A stretch of DNA of 64,000 nucleotides from JAUIET01 sp039111475. GTDB taxonomy: Bacteria; Pseudomonadota; Gammaproteobacteria; Pseudomonadales; JAUIET01. Below, one piece after another: positions 33,676 to 42,350 of this stretch. The stretch spans positions 198,807-262,806 of the forward strand of contig JBCCIP010000002.1 in the NCBI GenBank assembly GCA_039111475.1, given 5' to 3'. Both the position numbers and the translations under genes were made by a program. The notes beneath the pieces were generated by a model. That model was not told where the DNA came from, did no database searches, and was given only the letters and a program-made list of their open reading frames with translations. Position 1 is the first letter of the stretch, and every line of letters begins with the position of its first letter.

Positions 33676-34244
33676 TGGCAACACGATTTTCCATGCAGCG
33701 CCGATTGCGCATGAACCGGCCGTCTTTGCGGCTGAGGTCAAAACCACCCAAAGATCGCACAGCCCGTGGTCAGGATTTCACCGCTGCGAATCTTGCTTGT
33801 GCCTTGTCTTTGCAGACTTGCACCGAATGTGGGAAAACCAATTACCCGCCCAGAGAGGTGTGCGAATCCTGTCTTAATGATGAATTACTGTGGAAACCAG
33901 CAGACACAAGTGGTCGGCTGCTTCAGGCCGTGGCGCTGCATCACAGTTTATGGGAATTTTTTAAACGTCGTTTGAAAAAAAATACCTGGCCAATTGCCAG
34001 CGTTCGACTTGCGGTGGGCCCGGTTGTATACGCCCACCTGGCATTGGAACTATTTGATCAACCAGGTGCTAGCGATATTGCTTCTGGCAGCCCGGTTGCG
34101 GTGTTCAGCCATTCAGACTGTGGCAATCAGTCGGTGCTGATCGCAGTCCCTGATTCAGTTGATGTTAGCGATGCGAAAAACCGGCTGGAGATTGCTAATC
34201 GCTTAGGCCTTACCAAGGCCGCAGAAAGAGAGACAACACCATGA
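33675..34244 (+). CDS. DUF35 zinc-ribbon/OB-fold acyl-CoA-binding protein
   Basis: A 189-residue protein with a rubredoxin-like zinc ribbon (C49, C52, C63, C66 in CTECG...CESC) and a C-terminal OB-fold (about 75-165), the DUF35 layout. Such proteins partner thiolase-fold enzymes or hydratases and bind the acyl-CoA. ATG at 33675 overlaps the stop of the thiolase-fold gene (TAATG), indicating a stoichiometric complex. The basic N-terminus (MATRFSMQRRLRMNRPSLRLRSK) is unusual. The frame beginning at 33642 lies inside the upstream gene. Confidence 0.85.
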   Translation: MATRFSMQRRLRMNRPSLRLRSKPPKDRTARGQDFTAANLACALSLQTCTECGKTNYPPREVCESCLNDELLWKPADTSGRLLQAVALHHSLWEFFKRRLKKNTWPIASVRLAVGPVVYAHLALELFDQPGASDIASGSPVAVFSHSDCGNQSVLIAVPDSVDVSDAKNRLEIANRLGLTKAAERETTP

Positions 34245-34975
34245 GTGAACAAATACAAACAGTCGTTGTTACTGGCGGAAGTACAGGTATAGGTAAGGCA
34301 ATTTGTGAGAATTTGCTGGCTGATGGTTACCGGGTTCTCAATATTGCGCGACGAAACCTGGATTTGGAAAGTGATCGACTTCTGAATTTTCAGTGTGATT
34401 TAAGCGATGCGGCGGCCACTGCGGACACAGCAAAAACCATCGCCGATCAATTTGAGGTAAGCGGTTTTGTCCATAATGCCGGGCTGATACGAGCGGCTCT
34501 GCTTGAAGAAGTGGACTTGGGAGATCTCAACTACTTAACGCAGGTGCATTTGGGAGCGGCCATCTTGCTCGCACAAGCGTTTTTGCCGGCAATGAAATCA
34601 GCCGGGTTTGGGCGCGTGATTTTGATTACTTCTCGCGCGGCTTTGGGTTTGCAAACCCGTACCTCTTACTCGGCAACCAAGTCGGGAATGATGGGCATGG
34701 CGCGCACCTGGGCGCTGGAGTTAGGCGAGTACGGTATCACCGTGAACACGGTCGCACCCGGTCCAATTGAGGCAACCGAAATGTTTCATGCGGTGATACC
34801 GGAAAATGACCCAAAACTCGACGCGATGGCGGCCGGTATTCCCGTGAAGCGATTGGGTCTGCCAAGTGATGTGGCTAGAGCGGTTGATTTCTTCATGCAC
34901 CGCGACAACGGCTTTGTAACCGGGCAAACACTCATGGTATGTGGCGGAGCCAGTTTGGGCTCGCTGTCACTATAG
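34241..34975 (+). CDS. SDR-family oxidoreductase, possibly cis-dihydrodiol dehydrogenase
   Basis: A 244-residue SDR with TGGSTGIG near residue 11, the HNAG variant of NNAG, active Ser in LITSRAALG and YSATK. It overlaps the DUF35 stop by four bases (ATGA) and is followed after 26 bases by a Rieske oxygenase. In such settings an SDR often oxidises the cis-dihydrodiol made by the dioxygenase. Alternatively it acts on a hydroxyacyl-CoA made by the thiolase-fold partner. The sequence does not decide. Confidence 0.86.
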   Translation: MSEQIQTVVVTGGSTGIGKAICENLLADGYRVLNIARRNLDLESDRLLNFQCDLSDAAATADTAKTIADQFEVSGFVHNAGLIRAALLEEVDLGDLNYLTQVHLGAAILLAQAFLPAMKSAGFGRVILITSRAALGLQTRTSYSATKSGMMGMARTWALELGEYGITVNTVAPGPIEATEMFHAVIPENDPKLDAMAAGIPVKRLGLPSDVARAVDFFMHRDNGFVTGQTLMVCGGASLGSLSL

Positions 34976-35001
34976 AATCATGCGGATATAAGGAGCGAAA
35001 A

Positions 35002-36315
35002 ATGCCATTGTCTAATGCAGAAATTGCCGGCCTTGTCGAAGAAAAACGTGTGCACAAGCGTGTTTACATAGACCCTGAAGTGTTTGAGCTTGAAATGGAG
35101 CGGATCTGGGGCCAGGCCTGGATTTTTATCGGCCATGAATCGCAGGTGCCCAATGCCGGGGACTATTTCACGACCAATATCAATCATAAAGTGCCAGTGG
35201 TAATGGTCAGGGATAAGAACGCCGCGGTGCATGTATTGCATAACCGCTGCGGGCACAAGGGAGCTAAAATCGTTGAATCCCGCACGGGTAATGCGCGCGG
35301 TGCGTTTCGCTGTGCCTATCATGGTTGGACGTATCAACACGACGGGCAGGTGATCAAAATTCCGAACGAGGCTGGGTATGAAAATACAGGCTTCGACCTC
35401 AAAGACAGTTGCAACAATATGCAAAAAGTGGCGCAGAGCGCCAGCTATCGGGGTTTTGTTTTTGCCACATTATCAGCCGATGCACCGGACCTGGAAACCT
35501 GGATGGGCGGGGCAAAAGATTGCTTCGATAATCTGTGTGATCGTGCCCCGGAAGGGGAGGTGGAAGTAGCCGGTGGCGTATTGCGCTACGAGCACGACTG
35601 TAACTGGAAGTACATTATTGAAAACCTGAATGACACTATGCACCCAATGGTGGTGCATCAATCGGTTGTGCAGGCGGCGCAAGACTATATTGATACCTTA
35701 CCGCCGGAAGCGGCCAAACAAAAATCAGAAGCCGAGATTATTCTGCCATTTGGTGGTTCCTACGAGAACATGGAGCACATGGGAATCACGGGTTTCAAAT
35801 TTGGCCATCACTACGACGGTGGAAAAACGAGTATCCATGCCGATTATTCTGTGGATCCTGAATACCACGCGCGTATGGTTGCCGCGTATGGGGAAGAGCG
35901 TACGCGTGAGATCTATTCTTTTAACACACACAATACCCTGTATTACCCCTCGCTAACGATTAAGACGGCCGTACAAAATATTCGCGTAGTGAGACCTGTA
36001 GCCGTCGATAAGTTTGTGGTGGAGACCTGGTCTTTCCGATTGAAGGGTGCGCCGGATGTGATGTTGCAGCGCACGCTGCTGTATTCGCGATTGATCAATT
36101 CAGTCGCTTCTATGGTTGGACCGGATGATCTGGAATGCTACCGCCGCGTGCAGGAAGGCCTTGAATCCGACGCCACAGAATGGATAGAAATGCATAGGCA
36201 GTTTGGTCGTGATGAAGATTTGGGGGATAGACAACGTGGCGGCGGCACCAGTGATCTGGATATGCGCACCGAGTACGCTGCTTGGCGTGATTACATGCTG
36301 CAGGAGGCCTACTAA
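35002..36315 (+). CDS. Rieske aromatic-ring-hydroxylating dioxygenase, alpha subunit
   Basis: A 437-residue terminal-oxygenase large subunit. The Rieske [2Fe-2S] ligands are C83/H85 (CGH) and C104/H107 (CAYH). The mononuclear iron site is D211-x2-H214-x4-H219 in ENLNDTMHPMVVH. ATG at 35002 follows a strong AAGGAG site; the in-frame extension to 34939 overlaps the SDR. The beta subunit follows with TAATG overlap, so an alpha3beta3 oxygenase is expected. No ferredoxin or reductase is beside it; PaaE at 47504 or an unlinked reductase would have to serve. The substrate may be an indolic or benzoic compound (inference from neighbours). Confidence 0.92.
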   Translation: MPLSNAEIAGLVEEKRVHKRVYIDPEVFELEMERIWGQAWIFIGHESQVPNAGDYFTTNINHKVPVVMVRDKNAAVHVLHNRCGHKGAKIVESRTGNARGAFRCAYHGWTYQHDGQVIKIPNEAGYENTGFDLKDSCNNMQKVAQSASYRGFVFATLSADAPDLETWMGGAKDCFDNLCDRAPEGEVEVAGGVLRYEHDCNWKYIIENLNDTMHPMVVHQSVVQAAQDYIDTLPPEAAKQKSEAEIILPFGGSYENMEHMGITGFKFGHHYDGGKTSIHADYSVDPEYHARMVAAYGEERTREIYSFNTHNTLYYPSLTIKTAVQNIRVVRPVAVDKFVVETWSFRLKGAPDVMLQRTLLYSRLINSVASMVGPDDLECYRRVQEGLESDATEWIEMHRQFGRDEDLGDRQRGGGTSDLDMRTEYAAWRDYMLQEAY

Positions 36316-36797
36316 TGGCTATCAAAGTGGATATGCAGGCTGTGGAAGATTTCTTGTACCTGGAAGCCTCTTATCTGGATACGCCAGATCTGGAAAAGTG
36401 GCTGGCTCTGTACAGTGAAGATGGAACCTACTGGATGCCGGCGTCAGAGAACCAGGCCGATCCTCTGAATGAGATTTCACATTTCTATGATGATCGTGTG
36501 CTCATGGAGATTCGCAAACGCAACTTCGTGCATCCCAGAGCGTCATCCAAAGACGCACACGTTCGCTGTTCTCATTTGATTGGCAATATTCGTCAGCAAG
36601 GCGAGAGCCAGAAAAAGGATCTGATAGTGACTTCAAATTTCCAGGTCGTGATGTTCTATCGCGACGAGCAACGTGTATTCGCAGGTACCTATGAACATCT
36701 GTTGATTCCAAGCAGGGATTCTTTTCAAATCCGCTCAAAAAGAGTGAATTTGATTAATCCAGAAGCGGCGCATAAGTCGATTATTATCTACTTATAA
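36315..36797 (+). CDS. Aromatic-ring-hydroxylating dioxygenase, beta subunit
   Basis: A 160-residue NTF2-fold small subunit with the family opening VEDFLYLEASYLDTPDLEKWLALYSEDGTYWMP and closing FQIRSKRVNLINPEAAHKSIIIYL. It stabilises the alpha subunit and has no redox centre. The start overlaps the alpha stop (TAATG). It is the last gene of the MarR unit and converges on the symporter gene with an 8-base gap. Confidence 0.92.
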   Translation: MAIKVDMQAVEDFLYLEASYLDTPDLEKWLALYSEDGTYWMPASENQADPLNEISHFYDDRVLMEIRKRNFVHPRASSKDAHVRCSHLIGNIRQQGESQKKDLIVTSNFQVVMFYRDEQRVFAGTYEHLLIPSRDSFQIRSKRVNLINPEAAHKSIIIYL

Positions 36798-36805
36798 GAA
36801 CCGCT

Positions 36806-38446
36806 TTACTTTTCTCCGTATTCAGACCGCACCAATAGTTCGTGGTAGTTCTCACGATCAATAGCTGCGCGCGCCGAGCGATCACTCACAGAAAAAAACC
36901 ACGCAACGGCAAACGCTAACGGCATGGTGAACAAGGCTGGATAATTGTATGGAAACAAAGGCTCATCGAAGCCAAGTACTGAAACCCATACCTGGGGACC
37001 AATAATAATGAGTCCGACCGATGAAATCAGTCCCAATGTGGCTCCGAGAATCGCCCCTCGTGTTGTAAGTCCTGCCCAGAATAATGACAAAAACAAAATT
37101 GGAAAATTAACCGATGCGGCAACCACCATAGGCATGGTTGCAATAAAGGCAACGTTTTCGTTTTGAAACAAGATACCCAAACCAACCGCAATTACGCCGA
37201 TTACCAGTGTGGTTAAGCGCGTTAGTTGCATTTCTTTTTTTGGATCAGGTTTGCCTTTGCACAGGACTTCCGCGTACAAGTCATGTGATATTGCAGCAGC
37301 ACCAGAAACGGTTAAACCGGCTACAACGGCGAGTATGGTCGCGAATGACACGGCCGACATAAATCCGGTTAATAGGCTGCCACCGACCGCGTTGGAAAGA
37401 TGTATCGCCGCCATATTGCCGCCTCCCAGCAATTGGCCACTTTCATCAAAAAACTGAGGGTTGTTGTACAGTAGATACACTGTGCCGAAACCCACAATGA
37501 TCAACAGCAGGTAAAAATAGCCCATGAATAAGCTGGCATAAAACGCAGATTTCTTCGCTTCGTGCGCATTCGGTACAGTGAACAAACGCATCAGGATATG
37601 TGGTAAGCCTAAAACACCGAACAGCATTGAGGTTAATATGGTTGCCACCTGGATCGGGTCTTTGAAAGCCACTCCGGGTGATAGCATTCGTTCACCCAAG
37701 GGATGATTGTCAGCCGCTCCTTGCAATAAGCCTGAGAAACTAAAATTCGCCTCCTTCATTACCAGGAATGCGAGCACCGTGACACCAGTCATTAACAACA
37801 GCGCTTTAATGATTTGCACCCAAGTAGTTGCCAGCATGCCACCGAAGGTCACGTAGGCCAAAACCAATACGGCCACAGTGACAACAGCCACTTCATACGG
37901 CAGCCCAAACAACAGTTCAATTAATTTACCCGCACCGACCATCTGCGCAATCAAGTACAGAATCACAACCACTATCGTGCCGATGATGGCGACATAGCGA
38001 ATACGACTTTTCTCGAGACGCATGGAAACAACATCCACAAACGTAAAGTTACCCAGATTGCGAACTCGTCTGGCCAGCAGAAACAGCATCAACGGCCATG
38101 CGGAAAAAGCGCCCAGTGATAAAACCAATCCGTCGAAACCGGCGCCAAACATCAACGCCGTAATACCCAGAAATGAGGCGGCTGACATAAAGTCACCGGC
38201 AATCGCAGTTCCATTCTTGAGCCCGGAGATATTGCCACCGGCGTTATAGAACTCGCTGCTGTTGCGAGTGTTTCGAGCGGCCCAATAGCTTATCCCCAGC
38301 GTTGCAGCAACAAACGCCAGGAAAATAACGATTGCAGATATGTTTAATGCTTGGCGCTGTACTTCGCCTTCAATGGCTCCGGCTGCGTTTGCAATCGCAC
38401 TCGCGCTGACCAGCAATATAGCTGTCAATGAGGAAAGACATTTCAT
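36806..38446 (-). CDS. actP: Sodium:solute symporter, ActP-like
   Basis: A 546-residue inner-membrane symporter of the SSS family with about 13-14 membrane helices. An N-terminal signal-like segment, the SEFYNAGGNISGLKNGTAIAGDFMSAASFLGI stretch and repeated small-residue helices match the cation/acetate symporter ActP. It overlaps the upstream DUF485 gene by four bases, the usual pairing for ActP. Acetate, pyruvate or another short carboxylate is the likely substrate. It lies between the two aromatic clusters, so transport of an arylacetate is also possible. Confidence 0.9.
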   Translation of the reverse strand: MKCLSSLTAILLVSASAIANAAGAIEGEVQRQALNISAIVIFLAFVAATLGISYWAARNTRNSSEFYNAGGNISGLKNGTAIAGDFMSAASFLGITALMFGAGFDGLVLSLGAFSAWPLMLFLLARRVRNLGNFTFVDVVSMRLEKSRIRYVAIIGTIVVVILYLIAQMVGAGKLIELLFGLPYEVAVVTVAVLVLAYVTFGGMLATTWVQIIKALLLMTGVTVLAFLVMKEANFSFSGLLQGAADNHPLGERMLSPGVAFKDPIQVATILTSMLFGVLGLPHILMRLFTVPNAHEAKKSAFYASLFMGYFYLLLIIVGFGTVYLLYNNPQFFDESGQLLGGGNMAAIHLSNAVGGSLLTGFMSAVSFATILAVVAGLTVSGAAAISHDLYAEVLCKGKPDPKKEMQLTRLTTLVIGVIAVGLGILFQNENVAFIATMPMVVAASVNFPILFLSLFWAGLTTRGAILGATLGLISSVGLIIIGPQVWVSVLGFDEPLFPYNYPALFTMPLAFAVAWFFSVSDRSARAAIDRENYHELLVRSEYGEK

Positions 38447-38721
38447 TGCGCTCGCTCCGCTGCTTGGGCATCTTCTTTAAGCTGCTCCTTTTTCGCAACA
38501 CGAAGAAACAAGAATTCCAGCGATATAAACAGAATGATTAAGAATATGAACAGTAACAGTGCTCCGTTCATCAAACCATAGCCTATGGGCTCTGACAGAA
38601 AAGCGCCGGCGTCGGTCCATGCGAGGGCAAATGAGAAATAAAATACCAGAGCGATTATTGAGAAAAGAAAGCGCCGTCGAGTTCTGGTCGCGATTGCGTT
38701 TAGCTTTTGGTCGTCGGTCAT
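38443..38721 (-). CDS. DUF485 inner-membrane protein
   Basis: A 92-residue protein with two membrane helices (about 20-42 and 55-78), the DUF485/YjcH layout. This family nearly always accompanies an ActP-type symporter and may help its assembly or activity. The stop overlaps the symporter start (ATGA). It begins 43 bases downstream of paaK's stop in the same orientation, so the three may be co-transcribed. Confidence 0.9.
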   Translation of the reverse strand: MTDDQKLNAIATRTRRRFLFSIIALVFYFSFALAWTDAGAFLSEPIGYGLMNGALLLFIFLIILFISLEFLFLRVAKKEQLKEDAQAAERAQ

Positions 38722-38764
38722 GGTCTGCTCGTTATTCTGATTTTTAAATGAGACGTTGAGTGGC

Positions 38765-40048
38765 TCAGCGCTTATCTATGACACGCTTGGCTTTTCCTTC
38801 TGAGCGCGGAATACTGCCAGGTGCCTGCAAGTTAATGCTTGCGGACACGCCGATCAACCCCTTTATTTTTTGTTGCAATTCCTTACAACGCGCATCGATA
38901 TCGGATGACGCTTCGGCTGCTTCTACCTGTACACTGATTTGATCCAGATTGCCTTGCTTCTCGACTTCAATTAAATAGTGCGGTGCAAAACCACCGATGT
39001 TTAGTATCTGCTCTTCAATCTGAGTCGGGAAAACGTTCACGCCTCTGATGATAAGCATGTCATCGCTGCGGCCGGTTATTTTGTCCATGCGGCGCATGGT
39101 CCGGGATGTGCCCGGGAGCAAGCGGGTTAAGTCGCGTGTTCGATAGCGAATCATCGGCATGCCTTGCTTTTGCAAATTGGTAAATACCAATTCACCCTCT
39201 TTACCATCAGACAGTACTTCACCGGTTTCCGGGTTAATTATTTCCGGGTAAAAATGATCTTCCCAGACAGTGGGGCCATCTTTGCCCTCTAAGCATTCCT
39301 GGGCAACACCAGGTCCCATCACTTCGGATAAGCCATAGATATCAACCGCATCTATATCCAGGCGCTTTTCCAGTTCCTGGCGCATTGAGCCGGTCCAAGG
39401 TTCTGCGCCAAAAATGCCGACGCGTAAGCTTAAATCTTTGGGGTCAATTCCCTGGCGATCAATTTCATCAGCAATATTCAGCATGTAACTGGGTGTGACC
39501 ATAATAATGTCAGCGTCGAAGTCGTGAATCAGTTGAACCTGCTTTTCGGTCTGCCCACCAGACATTGGAATAACGGCGCAGCCTAAACGTTCCGCGCCAT
39601 AGTGTGCGCCTAGCCCGCCAGTGAATAATCCATAGCCGTAGGAAACATGCACTTTGTCTTTGGGGCGTCCGCCGGCTGCGTAAATAGAACGCGCTACTAC
39701 CTGGGCCCAGGCATCAATGTCTGCCTGCGTATAACCAACCACCGTGGGTTTGCCTGTGGTGCCACTGGACGCATGCACCCGAACTATGTCATCCATGGGC
39801 GTACAGAACATGCCGAAGGGGTAGTTGTCGCGCAAATCCGCCTTGGTAGTAAACGGAAACTTGGCCAAATCTTCCAGCTGCGCAAAGTCGTCTGGATGCA
39901 CGCCATGCTGATCAAATTTCGCTTTGTACACCGCCGAGTTCTGATAAACGCGCTGCAAGGTGTCGCGCAGGTGGCGCGTTTGCTGATCTCGCAACTCATC
40001 AATGCTGGCGTTTTCTATGGCTTCAAGGCCGGTAGTACTCTCCGACAT
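38765..40048 (-). CDS. paaK: Phenylacetate-CoA ligase
   Basis: A 427-residue AMP-forming ligase producing phenylacetyl-CoA from phenylacetate, ATP and CoA. The P-loop-like HASSGTTGKPTVVGYT, YGYGLFTGGLGAHYGAE, YGLSEVMGPGVAQEC and the C-terminal ITGRSDDMLIIRGVNVFPTQIE are diagnostic for PaaK. A GGAGG site precedes the ATG. It diverges from paaZ across 242 bases containing palindromes and a PaaX-like site. It is the only acyl-CoA ligase in the window, so it could also activate indole-3-acetate (inference). Confidence 0.95.
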   Translation of the reverse strand: MSESTTGLEAIENASIDELRDQQTRHLRDTLQRVYQNSAVYKAKFDQHGVHPDDFAQLEDLAKFPFTTKADLRDNYPFGMFCTPMDDIVRVHASSGTTGKPTVVGYTQADIDAWAQVVARSIYAAGGRPKDKVHVSYGYGLFTGGLGAHYGAERLGCAVIPMSGGQTEKQVQLIHDFDADIIMVTPSYMLNIADEIDRQGIDPKDLSLRVGIFGAEPWTGSMRQELEKRLDIDAVDIYGLSEVMGPGVAQECLEGKDGPTVWEDHFYPEIINPETGEVLSDGKEGELVFTNLQKQGMPMIRYRTRDLTRLLPGTSRTMRRMDKITGRSDDMLIIRGVNVFPTQIEEQILNIGGFAPHYLIEVEKQGNLDQISVQVEAAEASSDIDARCKELQQKIKGLIGVSASINLQAPGSIPRSEGKAKRVIDKR

Positions 40049-40124
40049 GGATCCTCCGCTTTATTGTTCCCATTTATAGTTGACGTTGGGGCGCTTGCAG
40101 GTCAGCGCGACAAACCCATTTACG

Positions 40125-40142
40125 GCGTATGATGTCATACGC
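40125..40142. promoter_or_regulatory. Palindrome GCGTATGA-TG-TCATACGC
   Basis: A perfect 8-base-arm inverted repeat 77 bases upstream of paaK. The form suits a dimeric repressor. It differs from the 27-spaced half-sites assigned to PaaX, so a second regulator may act at the paaK promoter. Confidence 0.45.
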
Positions 40143-40179
40143 TGGAATTCGCAATGATACACCAAGCTGATGCATAATA

Positions 40180-40218
40180 TAATACAATAAATTGACCATA
40201 AACCAAAAAAGTGTATCA
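40180..40218. promoter_or_regulatory. PaaX-like box TAATAC-N27-GTATCA before paaZ
   Basis: Half-sites TAATAC (40180-40185) and GTATCA (40213-40218) are exactly 27 bases apart, the spacing I recall for E. coli PaaX sites (TGATTC-N27-GAATCA). The right half sits in AGTGTATCAT, the same ten bases found before paaA. A further TGATAC half-site at 40155-40160 lies nearer paaK. It ends 72 bases before paaZ. Confidence 0.55.
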
Positions 40219-40290
40219 TATTAAAGGGCGTCAGGTGCGCCCACCACGGTGGCTGTCCAAGCGGTTAATAGCAGATAATGGAGTTAAATA

Positions 40291-42336
40291 ATGAAAACTA
40301 TGAGCTATGTGCACGGTGAATGGGCCGAGGGGCAAAGCGATGGCAAGGTCGTCTTTGATGCGGTAACGGGTGAACAAATTTGTCAGGTTAGCAGCTACGG
40401 CATCGATTTCCAGAAAGTGCTTGATCACGGTCGCGATATTGGTGGCCCAGCCTTACGTGCAATGACCACACACGCTCGCGGTGCCATGCTGAAAGAACTT
40501 GGCAAACATCTAATGTCAAAGAAGGATGACTTCTACGCCTTGTCGGCGCGCACGGGTGCAACCAAGGCCGATGGTGGAGTTGATATTGAAGGGGGCATTG
40601 GCACCTTGTTCGCCTACGCTGGTGTTGCCAAGCGAGAGTTTGCGAATGAAACATTTATCGTAGAAGGGGCACCGGAAGCGCTTTCAAGAAACGGTACGTT
40701 CGTGGCGCGGCATATACTTGTGCCCAAACGCGGGGTTTCTGTGCACATCAACGCATTCAACTTTCCTTGCTGGGGAATGTTGGAGAAGATCGCGCCCAGT
40801 CTTGTTGCAGGCGTGCCTGTTATAGTTAAGCCGGCCACTGACTCTGCGTATCTAACGGAGGCAATGGTGAAAGAGATAGTAGCCTCCAGTGTGTTACCTG
40901 AGGGCGCTATTCAACTCATTTGTGGGCGCACTGGCGATTTGCTTGATCTGCTGACAGAGCAAGATACGGTCACCTTTACCGGCTCGGCATCAACCGGTCA
41001 AACTTTACGGGCACACCCCAATATTATTGCGCGTAGCATTCCATTTACCATGGAAGCTGATTCATTGAACTGCAGCATTCTCGGCGAGTCTGTACAGGTG
41101 GATGACCCTGAGTTCGATTTGTTTGTGAAAGAAGTAGCCAGGGAAATGACCGTAAAAGCGGGGCAAAAGTGCACGGCAATTCGACGCGTTATTGTTCCAG
41201 CCGAGCGTGTTGCTGATGTGCAGAATGCATTAACTGATCGCTTAAATAAAATAGTGGTCGGAGACCCAGCTGAAGCAGGTGTTAGAATGGGGCCTCTGCT
41301 GGGCGCGGCTCAAAAAGCAGATGTACAAGCCAAAGTGAATGCGCTTGCCGAAGATTGTGAGATAGTGCTGGGCGGCAATGATGATTTTACGGTTCAGGGC
41401 GACCGCGCGAATCGTGACGCGTTTTACCCACCCACCTTATTGTATTGTCCTAGTCCATTGGAAGCATCCGGTCCGCACAGTATAGAAGCCTTCGGTCCAG
41501 TCAGTACCATCATGCCGTATCGTACTAACGAGGAGGCAGTGCATATCGCCAGTCTGGGTAAGGGTAGCCTTGTAGGCTCCGTATTTACACATAACGATCA
41601 AGAGGCGGCAGATTTGATTTTGGGTGCAGCGGCGTACCACGGCCGTATGCTGGTGATTAACCGCGATTGCGCAAAAGAGTCAACTGGGCATGGCTCGCCA
41701 TTACCCTCACTTGTTCACGGTGGTCCTGGTCGTGCTGGAGGCGGTGAGGAGTTGGGCGGTGCACGTGCGGTTAAGCACTACATGCAGAGAACCTCTGTTC
41801 AGGGCTCACCCAGCACGCTAACGGCAATCACCAAAGAGTATATGGCGGGTGCCAATACGGTGAGCGATGGCGTTCACCCGTTCAAAAAATACTTTGAAGA
41901 TCTGCGCATTGGCGAGCGTTTGACAACTCATAGGCGAACCGTGACCGAAGCCGATATTGTGAATTTCGGTTGCTTGAGCGGCGACCATTTTTACGCACAC
42001 TTTGATGAGTTAGCGGCGAAAGATTCGCTGTTTGGCAAACGAGTTGCGCATGGTTATTTCGTGATCTCAGCGGCTGCCGGAATGTTTGTCGAGCCATCAC
42101 CGGGCCCAGTGTTGGCAAACTACGGTCTGGAGTCTTTGCGCTTCATCGAACCTGTTGGTATCGGTGACACGATACAAGTGCACATCACCGCTAAACAGAA
42201 AATTCTAAAAGAAAAACGCCCTGATGAAGAGCGAGCAACAGGTGTGGTTGTATGGGACGTAGAAGTGCTTAATCAGAATGATGAAATGGTAGCCTTGTAC
42301 GACATATTAACCCTGGTAGAACGAAAAGACGGATAA
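40291..42336 (+). CDS. paaZ: Bifunctional oxepin-CoA hydrolase / 3-oxo-5,6-dehydrosuberyl-CoA semialdehyde dehydrogenase
   Basis: A 681-residue two-domain enzyme that opens oxepin-CoA and oxidises the resulting aldehyde with NADP. The aldehyde dehydrogenase domain (1 to about 520) has its catalytic Cys at C294 (GQKCTAI) and the FTGSASTGQ strand. The MaoC hotdog hydratase domain (about 540-681) includes the FGCLSGDHFYAHFDE motif. Both domains appear complete. GGAG precedes the ATG. It heads paaZ-G-I-J. Confidence 0.96.
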   Translation: MKTMSYVHGEWAEGQSDGKVVFDAVTGEQICQVSSYGIDFQKVLDHGRDIGGPALRAMTTHARGAMLKELGKHLMSKKDDFYALSARTGATKADGGVDIEGGIGTLFAYAGVAKREFANETFIVEGAPEALSRNGTFVARHILVPKRGVSVHINAFNFPCWGMLEKIAPSLVAGVPVIVKPATDSAYLTEAMVKEIVASSVLPEGAIQLICGRTGDLLDLLTEQDTVTFTGSASTGQTLRAHPNIIARSIPFTMEADSLNCSILGESVQVDDPEFDLFVKEVAREMTVKAGQKCTAIRRVIVPAERVADVQNALTDRLNKIVVGDPAEAGVRMGPLLGAAQKADVQAKVNALAEDCEIVLGGNDDFTVQGDRANRDAFYPPTLLYCPSPLEASGPHSIEAFGPVSTIMPYRTNEEAVHIASLGKGSLVGSVFTHNDQEAADLILGAAAYHGRMLVINRDCAKESTGHGSPLPSLVHGGPGRAGGGEELGGARAVKHYMQRTSVQGSPSTLTAITKEYMAGANTVSDGVHPFKKYFEDLRIGERLTTHRRTVTEADIVNFGCLSGDHFYAHFDELAAKDSLFGKRVAHGYFVISAAAGMFVEPSPGPVLANYGLESLRFIEPVGIGDTIQVHITAKQKILKEKRPDEERATGVVVWDVEVLNQNDEMVALYDILTLVERKDG

Positions 42337-42350
42337 TATCTGGAGAAGCG

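Noticed and set aside
31949..36797. A classical iac (indole-3-acetate) gene cluster
   Set aside because: MarR, SDR and Rieske alpha/beta recall iac, but the IacA-type monooxygenase, ferredoxin and flavin reductase set is not there, and the thiolase-fold/DUF35 pair is not an iac feature.
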